Source of the DNA: Sarcocystis neurona | Taxonomy: Eukaryota; Apicomplexa; Conoidasida; Eucoccidiorida; Sarcocystidae | DNA length: 64,000 bases | Assembly: GCA_000727475.1 (NCBI GenBank) | Contig: KL647288.1 | Location: forward strand, 5,600,306-5,664,305 | Direction of reading: 5' to 3' | In this document: piece by piece, positions 45,501 to 59,500 of the stretch | Numbering within the stretch: position 1 is the first letter of the stretch | How the letters are laid out: each line of letters begins with the position of its first letter | Notes under the pieces: model-generated | Databases searched by the model: none | What the model was told of the DNA's origin: nothing | What the model saw: only the letters and a program-made list of their open reading frames with translations | Made by a program: the position numbers and the translations under genes

Positions 45501-48500
45501 TATCTGCCTCCTAATATGTCTGCGTGCAAATTTATATGTATATGTATATATGTATATGTACGTGTATATTCATGTATAGGCGCATGCCTGGCTGTATGCC
45601 TGTACATATCTATATATATATATCTATGTATGTATGTACAGTGCTTGGCACTATATGTTTTTTATATTCTTTCGTTTTCGTTTTGTTTTGTTGACAGTTA
45701 TTCTGCCACTTCATTCTTTCTTCTTCTATCCTCATCCGCGTCTCTCCTTTGCGTGTGTGCTTCTTCTTGATTTCCCCTTCTTTTCCCTTCTCTTCGCAAT
45801 AGTGTCGAATTCTTTCTGAGTCAACAGACTCCTCGCTATTTGTTTGTTGCTGCCGTTTTGTGCTGCAGCACTTCTTCTGTTGCAGAAGCTCCTATCTACT
45901 GCTGCAGCAGCTGCGACTCCTCTTGGGTGAGAATGCGGTCGGAGAGAGAGGTCTGTTTTCTCCGCTGCTGCAGCTGTCGCCTTCGCCGCTGCAGCAGCTG
46001 CACTGCTGTTGCTGCTGCTGCAGCTGCTCTGCTGCGGCTCCTGGAGCGCCTTCTTCCTCCACGAATTTTCCTGCTGCCGCAGCTGCTGCCGGCTCGCACT
46101 CTCTCTTGTTTGTGTCTTCGTTTTCGTCCTTCTGTTTATCGCGCTGCTTTCCTGGTGTAGCTCCTCCGGCTGCTTCTTTTTCTTCCGCGTCTTCCTCCTC
46201 TCTTGCTGTCGCTCCTGCAAGGTGCTCTTCCCCACACGCTGCTGCTGCATCTCGCCCAGTCGCTGCTGCTGCTGCAGCTTCCATGTCTCGGTGGTTTGCT
46301 GCTGCTGCTGTTTCTGCGCTCTCCGCAGAAGCCCAGGCCTCCTGTGTCTTTGCCTCGGACTGTCTGCCCGAGTCGCTTCGAGCTGCGCTGCTGTTGCTGC
46401 ACGCGTTTGCTTCTGCACTTCCTGCTGTTGCTGCTGCTGCTACCGCCGGCTCTACTTTTTCTGCAAGGGGGAGTGGGACAGACACGGCTTCGCTGCTGCA
46501 GGTCTGCGGGGACCAGCTTCCCCCTCCCTTCTCGTCTTTCTCAGCAGCAGCACCAGCAGCAGCAGCAGAGAGAGAAGCAGGTGCAGCAGCAGAGAAAGGA
46601 AGAGGTGGGGCAGCAGCACTGGCGCCACCGCCGGTGAGCGGCTGCTACTGCACGTTGCTGCTGCTGTCAGATCTGCAGCAGCTGCAGGTGTTGCTGCGGC
46701 CCTCCTGCTCTGTCCCCGTCTGCCTCTTAGCGCTTGCCGACACTTCTGCTGCGACGCGTCTTCCTGCTGCTGCTGCTGCAACAGCAACGGCGTGCGGCTT
46801 CTGCAAGGAGGTGCGGCATGCAGGGCCTCGGCTTCCTCCTGCTGCTTCTCCTCTTGGAAGGGGGAGCATTTCTGCGTCTGTGCTGCCTGCTGCTGCAGCA
46901 GCAGACGAATCTCCTGCGGCTGCTGCTGGTGTAGCGCTGACGTGGTGCAGGCAGACAGCAGCAGCAGCGGGCAGCACCCGCCTCTTTGCCGGATCCCCTG
47001 CTGCTGTAGTCCTCCTCGCGGTCCAGACGCCTTCTTCTACGCGCAGCAGCAGAAACGGTGACAGCAGCAACGCCAGCAGCTACGGCAACGCACCGAGCAG
47101 CAGCAGCGGCACGGGTGGTGACAGCAACAGCGATAGCAGCAGCAGCGACAGCAGCAGCAGCGACAGCAGCAGCAGCGACAGCAGCAGCAACAACTGGGCA
47201 GGTGGACACGGCGGGCATGTGTGGGGTGAGCTTTACCAGGTGAGGCGAAAGGCTGGGGCTGGCCGCTGCGGTGTGTGTGTGTGTGTGTGTGTGTGAAGCC
47301 CCCTGTTGCCGTTGCACATGCAGTGCGCCACTTGGCGATACAAAAAAGCCAAATTCCTCTGCCATTTCGTCACCGAAAAACGCCAAGACATTATTTCCGT
47401 TACCAAGTCCATGCCTCCCAGCTGTGTATTTGCACCTCTCTCTCTCTCTATATATATATACATATATACATATATATATGTATATTTGTGTATGTATATC
47501 TATAGGTATGCGTGTATGTGTGTACATTTCTAGTGAGTAGGCGCCCTAATAAAAGTACACACGTTATCAGAGATACATATATACACAAACGTACTCAACA
47601 GAGTATCTGTACAGCGCAACATACATACACATATATTTGTATACGCTATACCGCTGAGACAGATACATACACGTACCTTCACGTATATATATATATATAT
47701 GTATTAGTACACGCATTTGTATACATGTGTATACACATATGCATAGGGATATACGTTGATCTGTATGGATGAATGTTGCGCCTGTTGTGCTGGGGAATTA
47801 TTGACAGGCCGCAGTGGCGAGCGTCGTAAGAGGGCTGCAGGAAGATGCGGAACTGTTGCTGCCTGCTGGCGGAGGAGCCTATTGCTGCTGCAGCCAGAGC
47901 AGCAGCGCCAGACGGCCACAGCCCCGGCTGCACCGTGAGAGATATACTCGAAAAGGCAGAACGCAGCAGCAACAGCAGGGCGGCGGGAGGAGGAGGAGCA
48001 GCAGCAGCGGCAGCAGCAGCGGCAGCAGCAGCGACAGCAGACACAGCAGCGACAGAAGAAGCAGCAGCAGGAGCGACGACACAGAGGAAGACGAAGAAGG
48101 CGGGGAAGGAGAAAAGAAAACTTCAGCGATGCTTTTCTACTTGAAGGAACGCGTAGTACGGGCGAACTGCCTGCTCGCCGTCTTAACGCAGCTGTTTGGT
48201 CGAGCGGCAGTCCTGCTGCGGCGCTTAGAGATACATCTGGTGGGAGATCAACAAGAAGAAGAAATGGACGCCAGGCAGCAGAAAACGAAGAGATGAGGCA
48301 GCGGAAAAGTGACGACACCGAAGACACGCATGCAAAATTCTGTTCACGCATACACCTCTACATACACCTGCACATATATATATGGAAGAAAAGCAGGTGA
48401 ACATATTCACGTACACACAACTATATAATCGCTCTTTCTCTCTACATGTGTGATCCATATATGTACATATACACATGTATATATATGAACAGATGAACAC

Positions 48501-51500
48501 TATTACGCATACACATCTATATATACATATATATACATATATGTACATATATGCACATGTACGTCTATATATATATATATATATATGTACGTATATGTTG
48601 TTACTTTTGTATGCGTAGATATAGGTATATAAGTAATGTGTACGTGTACAGATATAGATATGTATATATATACATGGGCAAATGAAGTGAGCGAGACAGA
48701 GAGAAAGAGAGAGGAAGCATATACCAAGCATACATATATATATATATATGTGCAAGAGTATATAAAAGTATATACGCAGAGGCACGGAAAGGCGTGCCTG
48801 CGTAAATTGTCGACGTGTCTGCTATTTGCTGTACTATTCTCAACAAGTTTGTTCATTTCCGTACCATATATATATATGTGTGTACATAGGTAAGCGTACA
48901 TCGCCGAGTGTGCCGTTCCTTTCTTCTGTTCTCTCTCTCTGCATGCTTCTACAGAGCTGCCGCTGCTGCCCCACTGCGGGCCAAAAGGAGGGGTGGTTTC
49001 TTCCTTTTCTCCTCCTCTTCCTTCCCGTCCTTCTTCGCTTCCTTATCTCTCTGCAGCTCGCGCTTGGCCGTCGCAGCATCTGCTGCTGTCGCGGGATGCG
49101 CACTGCTGTGGCTCTGTCGGGAACGTCGTTGACGCGCTCGCTTCTTAAAGTCGACCTCGCCTGCTGGTGCTGCTGTTGCCTGTTCTTGCTGCTGCTGCAG
49201 CCTGTTCTTGCTGTTGCTGCTGTTGCTGCCTCTTCTTGCTGCTGCTGCTGGCTCTTCATACTACTGCTGTTGCTGCCTCTTCTTGCTGCTGCTGTTGGTG
49301 CCTGTTTTAGCTGCTGCTGCTGCTGCAGCGTGTTCTTGCTGCCGCTGCTGCTGCCTGTTCTTGCTCCTGCTGCTGCAGCCTGTTTTTGCTGCTGGTGCTG
49401 CTGCTTGCTCACTCTCGGGCCAACTTAATTTCTACGCTGCCTCTGCTCCCTCTTCAGCCTCTGCAGTTCACTCAAGATTGCTGCTGCTTCTTCTTCTTCG
49501 TTTTCGGTGTGCTGCTGCTGCTTCTTCGTTTCATGGGTGCCGCTGCTGCTTCTTCCTCTGGGTGCTGCTGCTTGTTCGTCCCCTGTTTGCTGCTGCTGCT
49601 TCGTTTCCTGTGTGCTGCTGCTTGTTGTTCCTCTGTGTGCTGCTGCTGCTTCTGTTTCTGGGGACGGCTGGCAGTGACGCTGCCAGGTGGGTCTCCACCG
49701 AGTAGTGCTGCTGCTGCTGCTTTTCTCTCTTCTTCAAGTTTTGTGCTGCTGCTGCCCCACTCGTTCTTTATGCTGCTTTCACTGCTGCTCCCCTTTCCCT
49801 CCTTTGCTGCTGCCGCTGCTGCCTAACCTTTGCAGGAAGGGATGCTGCTGCAGGAGCTTCAGCGGCAATGTAAAGGATTGCTGTGTGCCGTCAGAGGCAT
49901 CCCCGCTACATATCGAATGACAAAAAAGCCGGTAGGCGAAGCATGCGAGAACCCAGCTACATACGACGCTTGCGCGGGCACATGTATATTTGTCGTGTAG
50001 AGTCCTGCTGCTGCTCCTGCCGCTTTACTATGAAAAACGTAGCTACGAATATGCTGCACGCATGTATACGTGTGGGAAAAAGCCAAAAGCGGACGAAGAG
50101 TCGATAGTAGAGTCGGTGAAGAAGACTGCTGCTGCTGCTGCTTCGTTTTCTGGGTGTTGCTGCTTCCTTATGACATATGTGTATATTTGGCTGAACGCTG
50201 CTGCTGCTTCTAAATTTCCTGGCGGCTACGCTGCTACTGGTGCGACTCAGTTGGCGCTCCGCAGCTGCTGCGGCTGCTGCTCTGCTGCTCTGCTGCTCCT
50301 TCTTGCTCTCTGTAACAGCTTTCGTCCTCCTGTTGCTGGTGCTGCCTCTGGTCGACGTCCTCTTGTCTTCCTGCTTGCTGTTGCTGCCTCTCCTTTATCT
50401 ATCTATCTATCTACCTATATATATATGTGTATTTACAAAATAGATTGATAGATAGGTGTAGGGGGAAAAGGCAATACATACGTATGTGTAGATACATGTA
50501 CATATGAATATATCCAATATATATGTAAATGCATGTATGTGTACACATACATATATATATATGTGTATTTCGAAAATATATTAGGAGATGAACAGAAGAC
50601 AAATGTACGGAGGGCTGCCAATTTCACCTCGCCACATATCGAGCGAAAAGCAGCAAGCAAGCTGCGGTGCCAACTTGTTTATACCCGGCATATCTGTACA
50701 CATACATGTATATATACACATATAGTACACATGTATATTTGTATGTACACGTATCTACATATACACATATGCGTGTACATATCCGTACACAGATATCTAC
50801 GTATACACATATACGTATATATTTGTGTATGTATATTAATATATCTGTGTAGGTATACACATACAAATATCTACGTGTACATATATGCGTCTACATATCC
50901 ATACAAATATCCATACGTTTACATATATTCATATATATATATATGTATGCCTCTATGTAGATATACACATACAAATACCTACGTATACATACACACGCTC
51001 ACATATATACTCACACACACGTGCGAATATTTGCAAGTACGTATACATACATATACGCCGTTCCAAACATCTATACGCACATGCATATGGACACATATAT
51101 ACATATAGTCGCATACATATATACAGGCACGTATATGTACGTATCCCTTACGTATCCCCTATCCCATCTATCCCCATACATACATATATATCTACATATA
51201 TAACTGCACATATATGTAGGGACGTACTGATGTGGATTACCATATATATATATGTATATGTGTATATACATGTGTATCCATATACTCGCATACAAGCATG
51301 CGCAGGCGTATAGGTACGTCATTACCTATACTCATATATATACAAATTTACACATACATACATACATATATCTATGTATGTGGGTAGGAGAAGTGGTGCA
51401 TGTACCGAGTTGTTTCTTGAAAAAATTCGTATTTAATACGCCGGCATATACATCTTCTACACGTCTGCAAAGCTCGGCGCATGCACCCGTACGCAACGCG

Positions 51501-54500
51501 GCCTTACACGTATGTGTATGTGTCGCCTTATATAATATCCATCTGTCTACATATGGATATACATAATGTATACATCCATACATATATATATGTATACATA
51601 GGTAGATAGGTAATTAATAGATTTATAATATATATACACAATATAATGCGCATTTAAAATATAGATAACACATACTAAGTGTCAGGTATACATGTATATA
51701 TAGATACGTACGTTTTTCTCCGTATATATGTCTGTCTCCCTCTGCATATATAGACGTATAGTGCTCCGGGTGAGCGTTTTTTGCAAGGAAGTGGATTTTG
51801 TTTTTTTTTGCGACTGAGAGAAGTGGGGGACGTGGAGATGAATTTTTTGTGTTGACGTGGTGGTGCTGATCCCTGTCACGTTTGCTCGTGGAGTGCAGCA
51901 GCAGGACGCACCTGCAGCGGGGGGACGGGAGGGTAGGGGGGGGGGAGGGAGAAGGTGCGTCGCGCTCACTACGCAAAGGCCACATTTTTATTTCTGCCTT
52001 TTCGCTTCTGCTCCTTTTTCTTCTGCTGCTGCTGTCGCTGTCTTCGCCAGGCGCCGCGCACTGCCTCGCCATATGTAGAGCGCGCGCTACTGCCCGTGGA
52101 ATTGCTGCAGACCGCTGCTGCTGCAGTTCTGCCAGTAAGAAGATCCGCATTCGAGGATCAAACGTTTCTCTTTCTGTCTTCCTCTCCCCACTGATATACG
52201 CAGGCATGTATGTATACGTGTGTACGCATGCAAAACACCTCCTTTCTTTCTTTTTTCCTCTCAATAAAGACATATTTATGTGACCGTACGCAGGCGTGTA
52301 TGTATGTATATATATACACACACATACACATATATATATGTAGATAGTATTGTTCTCCTCCCTCATAGATGCATATATGTTGGGGGGTATATATTTACCA
52401 GTTCTTACACTTGTTCCCCCTCTATATATGTATATGCGTATCAATTTCTACACTTATTCTTCATATATTGTCGTCAGTAACAACTGCAGTCAATCGTCTT
52501 AAGTATCCCTGTATATTATACATATATATCAATCGCTACAAGAGTTAGTCTTCATTTATATATATTTGTCTGTGATAAGTAGAGTCAATTTCCCTACACT
52601 TCCCTGTGTAGTAGAGTTTTGTGTATTTGTCGACCGACTTCACCTCTGTTATGCCCAGCGATCTGCACCACCTTCCTACTGCGTCTCTATATCCACATAC
52701 TCATATATATATATATATTTTTTTTCTTTCTCTATCCCTCCCTCTTTCGCTACGTATGCATATATATGTTTACCTGTCTTTTCGTCTCTCTTTTTTTCCC
52801 TTATATATATATATATGTTTCTCTTGCTGTCTCTACGTAGGACTCTATATGTCCCTCCGCATATATCCCTACGTAAAAGTTAAAGTGCGTGGGTTTGTAT
52901 CTGTGTTCGCATATACGTATCTGTCGATCTATCTATATATCTGTGTATCTATCTATTTATTCATCTATGTATGTATCTCTCTCCGATTGTCTCTCCTTTC
53001 CGTATATGTATATATGTCCTTATATATATGTATACATATGTGTATATATATATGCATATATATATATATATGGATCTCTCTCTCTGTTTGTCTCCCTTCC
53101 CCTAGATATGTATATACTTGTATATCTCTATTTGTATATACGTGTATGGTTTTCGGGATAACCGCACACTATCCCTATATATAACTCTACACCTATATAC
53201 ATATAAATATAAATACACGTGTATATATATATATATATGTGTCTTCGGGTTTCCGTATAAGTGAAGTTTACGTTTGTATAAATGAAAATATATCTGCTTC
53301 ATACATATATGTATATATATATATATATATAGACACACATTTGTGTGTATGTAAATATATCTGACTACTCACTCTTTCTCTATCTCTCTCTCTATATATA
53401 CATACATATGCATATAAATATGTGTAGTTTTGTATGTCTATGAAAGTATATTTGACCACTACATATGTATGTGTGGACTTTTGCATGAATGTAAATGTGT
53501 TTGATTAATATATATGTATGCTTTGGTATATATATGTGTATTTGTCTAATGTATATACATATGTATACATATATTTATAGATAGATAGATAGATACAGAC
53601 GCGGTGGACAGGTGCAGATACATATAGATGTGTATCTTCGCTACATACGCGTCCTCTCGACGGCTTCATTCGTATGTGATGCATTTCCCTACTCTCTCTC
53701 TACCTGTGTATACACATGTATATACATGTGTAGATATATGTACATATATATACATATGTCTGTGTCCGGGGACTGACGCGCTTCTGGATGTATATACGCC
53801 GTTCTATTTTCTCCTCTCCATTTCTGTGCGTGTACAACAGTGCGTATGTTTTTATTTTTTTCGTACGAGGAGATACTTCTCCCTCTCTCTCTCTATATAT
53901 ATATGTATATATGCATGTATGTACAGATATATTTGTGTGCGTAGGAATCGACTTGTTCCTACGCATGTGGCTGTGTATCTGGTTTGTCATTCCTTTCTCT
54001 GTTTCTCCTTTTCATTTGTTTGGCGCTTCAGTGCCACGTGCATGTCTTCGTTAATTTGCGTTTATATAAATCCTCCCAGTTTATCAAATGGGACATGCGC
54101 ACCAGCGTCGCGCTGTCTTCTCTGCTGCTGTAAAGTTCCTCGCTCCGCTGCTGCTGTTATCGCGGCTGCTGTTGCTGCGGCGGCGGCTGCGGCTACGACT
54201 GCTGCTGTTGCTGCGGCTGCTGCTGCTGTTGCTGCGGCTGCTGCTGCTGTTGCTGCGGCTGCTGCTGTTGCCGCTGCGGCTGCTGCGGCTGCTGCTGTTG
54301 CTGCTGCGGCTGCTGCTGTTGCCGCTGCGGCTGCTGCGGCTGCTGCTGTGCTGCTGCAGCTGCTGCTGTCGNNNNNNNNNNNNNNNNNNNNNNNNNNNNN
54401 NNNNNNNNNNNNNNNNNNNNNNNNNNNNNNNNNNNNNNNNNNNNNNNNNNNNNNNNNNNNNNNNNNNNNNNNNNNNNNNNNNNNNNNNNNNNNNNNNNNN

Positions 54501-56530
54501 NNNNNNNNNNNNNNNNNNNNNNNNNNNNNNNNNNNNNNNNNNNNNNNNNNNNNNNNNNNNNNNNNNNNNNNNNNNNNNNNNNNNNNNNNNNNNNNNNNNN
54601 NNNNNNNNNNNNNNNNNNNNNNNNNNNNNNNNNNNNNNNNNNNNNNNNNNNNNNNNNNNNNNNNNNNNNNNNNNNNNNNNNNNNNNNNNNNNNNNNNNNN
54701 NNNNNNNNNNNNNNNNNNNNNNNNNNNNNNNNNNNNNNNNNNNNNNNNNNNNNNNNNNNNNNNNNNNNNNNNNNNNNNNNNNNNNNNNNNNNNNNNNNNN
54801 NNNNNNNNNNNNNNNNNNNNNNNNNNNNNNNNNNNNNNNNNNNNNNNNNNNNNNNNNNNNNNNNNNNNNNNNNNNNNNNNNNNNNNNNNCTGCGGCTGCT
54901 GCTGTTGCCGCTGCGGCTGCTGCGGCTGCTGCTGTTGCTGCTGCGGCTGCTGCTGTTGCCGCTGCGGCTGCTGCGGCTGCTGCTGTTGCTGCTGCAGCTG
55001 CTGCTGTCGTTGCTGCGGCCGCTGCTGTTGTTGCTGCGGCTGCTGGGGCTGGTGCTGCTGCCGGGGCTGCTGGTGCTGCTGCGGTTGCTGCTGCGTGCTC
55101 CCTCACCGACCACGCATTGACCGAAAAGCCTGCGTGCAGGTGTCTGCTGTACATACATATCTACATACATATATACTCTCTATAGATGTGAAAAAAAGGC
55201 AGATTTACATACACGTGTATGTATACATTTGCTCCTGGTGTATTCACAATCTTATCTATAGATCAATGTACACGAACCTGTGTGTGCATGCGTATGGAAA
55301 AAGATAGACAGAGGCAGAAGGAGAAAGAGAGGACAGATATGTATATATTACATATATATTTAGAAGGACACCCAGACAGACAGACGAAGAGAGAAACGCG
55401 TGAAGCTTAAATTAAACACAAGATAACTCGTACATATATATATATACACATGTACGTAGGTGCTTGAGATTAACATATATACACATATATATATGTATAC
55501 ATATGTATATACATATATGGATGCTTAAAGTCAACGCGTATACGTATATATGTATATATGTGTAGATGATTGAAGATTACGTATATACGTATATATATAT
55601 ATCTAGATGCTTGAAGCTAACGTGCCTACATATATATATATGTAAGTGCTTGAAGTTAACGTCTATACATATATATATATATACGTGTACATATATATAT
55701 ATATAAGTGCTTGAAGTTAACGTGTATATATATATATATATATATTTTGATGCCCCGTGTGTTCGGCTACTGCTGCTGTTTGGGTGGCCACAGCGAAGTT
55801 GTCGGCGGCTGGTACTACGTGCTGCAGCTGACGTGGTGGCCATTTATGTAGCGGAATTGCAGCAGCTGCTGCAGACGGAGGAACAAAAGGAGCTTTCTTT
55901 GTTGCGTCTGCAACGGGGAAGCAGCAGCAGCAGCGGACCCTCCCCCTCGCGAGTTGGCGTGGACGCTTCTTCTTCTGCCTGGGTAGGTACACCACCACTC
56001 CCAGCAGCAGCAGCAACAGCAGTAGGAACAGCAGCAGCAACAGCAACAGCAACAGCAGCAGGAACCGCCGCAGAAACGGCAGCAGCAACAGCAGCAGAAA
56101 CGGCAGCGGCGGCGGTGACCTGAGTGTTCCACGAGCCGCAGGAGAAGCAGCAGCACCGAGATAGAGAGGCAGTGCCAACACGAACAACACCAACGCCAGC
56201 AGCAACAGCGGCAGGGGCAGACTGTTCCCCTCACCGATACAACGCCAGCTCTCAATATATACATATGCATCTACGTACATATGTATGCACGTATGTATAC
56301 GTATGTGTGTCTATGTGTGTGTATCTCTATATATGTGCACATATAAGTGTGTATGTAGATATCAATGTATATATATATATATATACGTATGTATTTCCGC
56401 GTGTATATATATATAAATGTATATGCGCGTGAATAGGTGTATGTGTGTATGATTATATCTGTACGTATATATGTGTGTATATGGTTTTGTGTGTAAGTAT
56501 ATGCGTATGTGTAGGTGTGCGTATACGTCA

Positions 56531-56563
<33 letters not shown>

Positions 56564-59500
56564 ATTTGTGTGTGTGTGTGTGTGTAAATAAATATATATA
56601 TCTATGTGTATATAAGTAGATATAGATATAGATGTCTTCGTTTGTACATATGTAAATACAAATATAAATATAGACGTGTGTCTGCATGTGTGTGTATGTA
56701 TGTGCTGACTTGCGCAAATGTATGTATATATATGCGTATCTGTGTGGGGGTGAACGTTTTGTATGGGTGCACGCGTGTATGGAGAGTAACCCCTGCTGCG
56801 GAGGGGTGCTCGGGCGTCGTGTTGGGATGTCGCGCAGGGCAGCAGCAGCAGCAGAAAACTTCCCCAGCAGGGGGGGGAGGGAAGGGGAAGACGCAGCAGT
56901 AGGGAGGCAGAGAGGCGGACACGAAGAGCGGCAGCAAAAAAGGGAGAAGCACAGAGAGAGAGACGCATGCAGAGGAGCAGCACCAGCGAAAACTCGAGAC
57001 TCCCAGCAGTCTTGCAGATCTCCCTCTGCCCACACGAAGGCATGGGCTGTGGAGCACATATATACACACATACACATGTATCTATATATAGGTGTATTCG
57101 TATACAGTGTACAAGCATATATATATATATATATATATATACGTATATATGTATATGCGTATGTATGTGTATACATAGCTGTGCCTATATGTACATACGT
57201 GTATGTATATAAATATGTATACATATATATACACCTGTGTCTGTATGTACATACGTGTATGTGTACAAGTATGTATATATATATATATACGTACCTGTGT
57301 GTTTATACGTATATAAGTATGTACTTATATAAATGTGGGTATTTATGTGTGTACGGATATGTATATATACGTATGGGCCGCATAGATATTTAAGGCAGAC
57401 GCAAGCCTACACAGAACAACAGAGTGAGGGAAGGCCGAAGCCGAAGAGTTACCGCTTCGAGAGAGGCGGCAGCACCAGCAGCAGCAGCGGCAGAGGAAAA
57501 GAGCAGCAGCAGAAGGGAAGAACAAGGAGACGAAGGGTAGTGTGGGGCGAAGGGGAAGACGGGGAAGGGAAGGACAGGGACGGCAGCAACAGCGGAGGCG
57601 ACGATAGAGAAACAGCAGCAGCGGACGTATGAGCGGGTCGCTGCAGCAGCGGCGCTACGACAGAGAGGGAGAGCAGCAGCAGCAGCAGCAACGAGAGAAA
57701 GAGATAGAGAGAGGAGGACGAAACGAACCAGCCACTGCACACGTTTTGTGGACAGCGGCGAAATATCTCTACATGCAGTAGCAGAGAAGAAGCGATTATT
57801 TCTCTCCGTCCTGGTGGACTTGTTTCTGTCCTGCTGTTGTGGCTGCAGCATCTCCTTTTTTTTCTGTTGCTTTCCTTCAGCACGCCGTAGTGGCTGTCTA
57901 CATCTGACTTTTCTCCCCCCTACGCAGAGATGGTTCCACCCCCCCTCCTGCTGCTGCTGCTGAAAGGCTGGTGCCGCTGCAGCAAGCTGCTGCTGCTGCA
58001 TGCGTGTTGCTGCGCCGTGCTTCTTGCCTGCAGTTGCTGGCGGCCGCCGTCTTCTGCTGCTCTCCCCTGCCACGTACACTCACAGAATTTCTCTTCTGAC
58101 GCAGAAAAAGACTTTTTCACCCATTTCCGCGCGCATGCACAGGAGTGCTGCTGCTGCGTCGGGGCAGCGCGAGACTTTACTGCACGTTCTGCGCGATACC
58201 GACGAAGAACTTCTCCTTTGCGTGTGTGCATGTGTGTGTGTGTCTCTCTCTTTGTTTCTTTTTCTCTGTCCCTCCGATCTTTGCTTTCTCTTTTCTCTCT
58301 CTCGTCTAATCCTCTGTTTCGCTCATTTTAACTCTCTCTGTCTCTCTGCATGCCATAAGATGGTGATGTTACTGTTGCCTGGTGCAGCCTGGTTTGATGC
58401 TGCCGCGCTGTTCTACTTCCGCTCTTTGTCTTCAGGCAGTGCGATGCAGTCCCTCGGCGGATTACTTCAAAATAAAAATGCAACTGCTCCTGGTAAAAAC
58501 TTATTTTCACTGCCGCAGCAACTCACGCGCCTCTTCCAGGCTGCAGCAGCAGCAGCAGAAGTGATGCAGAATAAACAGCGGCAGCGGCAGCGACGGAGGA
58601 ACAGTAGCAGCAGCCGCAGCAGCGCCACACTCCTGCGCAGGAGGAGCAGCAACGGAAGCTAGAGAGACATAGCAGCAACGACAGCAGCTACGCCGCAACA
58701 GCCGCAGCAGCAGTGAAGTAGAAACCGGAGCAGCAGCGAGCGGGCGGGAAGAGCAGCAGCAGCTGCCGCATGCCGATAGAAGCAGGAGCCGGCGGCAGCA
58801 GAAAACAGCAGGAGAAGAGGGTCGCTGTGTGGTCGAAGTAGCGGCAGCAGCAACAGCAGGGGGCGGGAAGACGACGGCGCAAAGCTAGTCAACGGCGCCG
58901 CCGCGGAGCAGCGCCAGCAGCAGCAGCGGCAGCTCTGTATATGAGGTAGCCGGAGAAGCAGTCCCGCGGGAACAGCAGCTGCAGACAGCAGGCGGCACCA
59001 CATTAAATTTGAAGATAGCGGCAGCAGCAGTAGCCGACCCGCAGGAAGCGGCAGCCGCCGAGGAGGGGGACGAAGAGCAGGAGCAGGAAAGCATTGAATA
59101 TAGCAGCAACAACGCGGAGAGAAAAGCAGGAGAAGCAGCAGCAGACAATTTGTGGTCACTGCTGCAGTATCCGCTGCAGGAGAGCGTCCTCTGCAACAGC
59201 AGCAGCAGTGGACGAAGAGCGGCACCCCACACACGAGTACAAGAGAAGGTAGCAGCAGCAGCCAGGGCCTACGTAAGTGTTCACTCCACAACGTCATATC
59301 AAAGATTTCTCTTCTCGCCCATGCTTGCGCTTGCATGTGGGCGCCTATTTTATACAAATTTAGGTGTATGTACATACGCCTTCCAAAGGATATATTTGTC
59401 CACACATGTATATTCATATAATTCGTATCTGCTACCTGTTTAACTTTATCTTCTCTCTATGTGTATATGTATATGTATATACATACTTAACCAGATACAG

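Larger units (their letters stand above)
52135..55793 (+). other. COG2 intron 10 with TA repeats and gapped CTG array
   Basis: A 3.7-kb intron: TA/CT microsatellites at 52.2-54.0 kb, a CTG/CGG array at 54126-55090 including assembly gap 2, then TA-rich tandem repeats to the exon 11 acceptor. No exon was recognised in it. Confidence 0.75.

Noticed and set aside
45860..47296. 478-codon frame on + as an independent gene
   Set aside because: Its first kilobase is CTG-repeat translation; only the last part (47027-47239) has a matching acceptor and donor and fits COG2.
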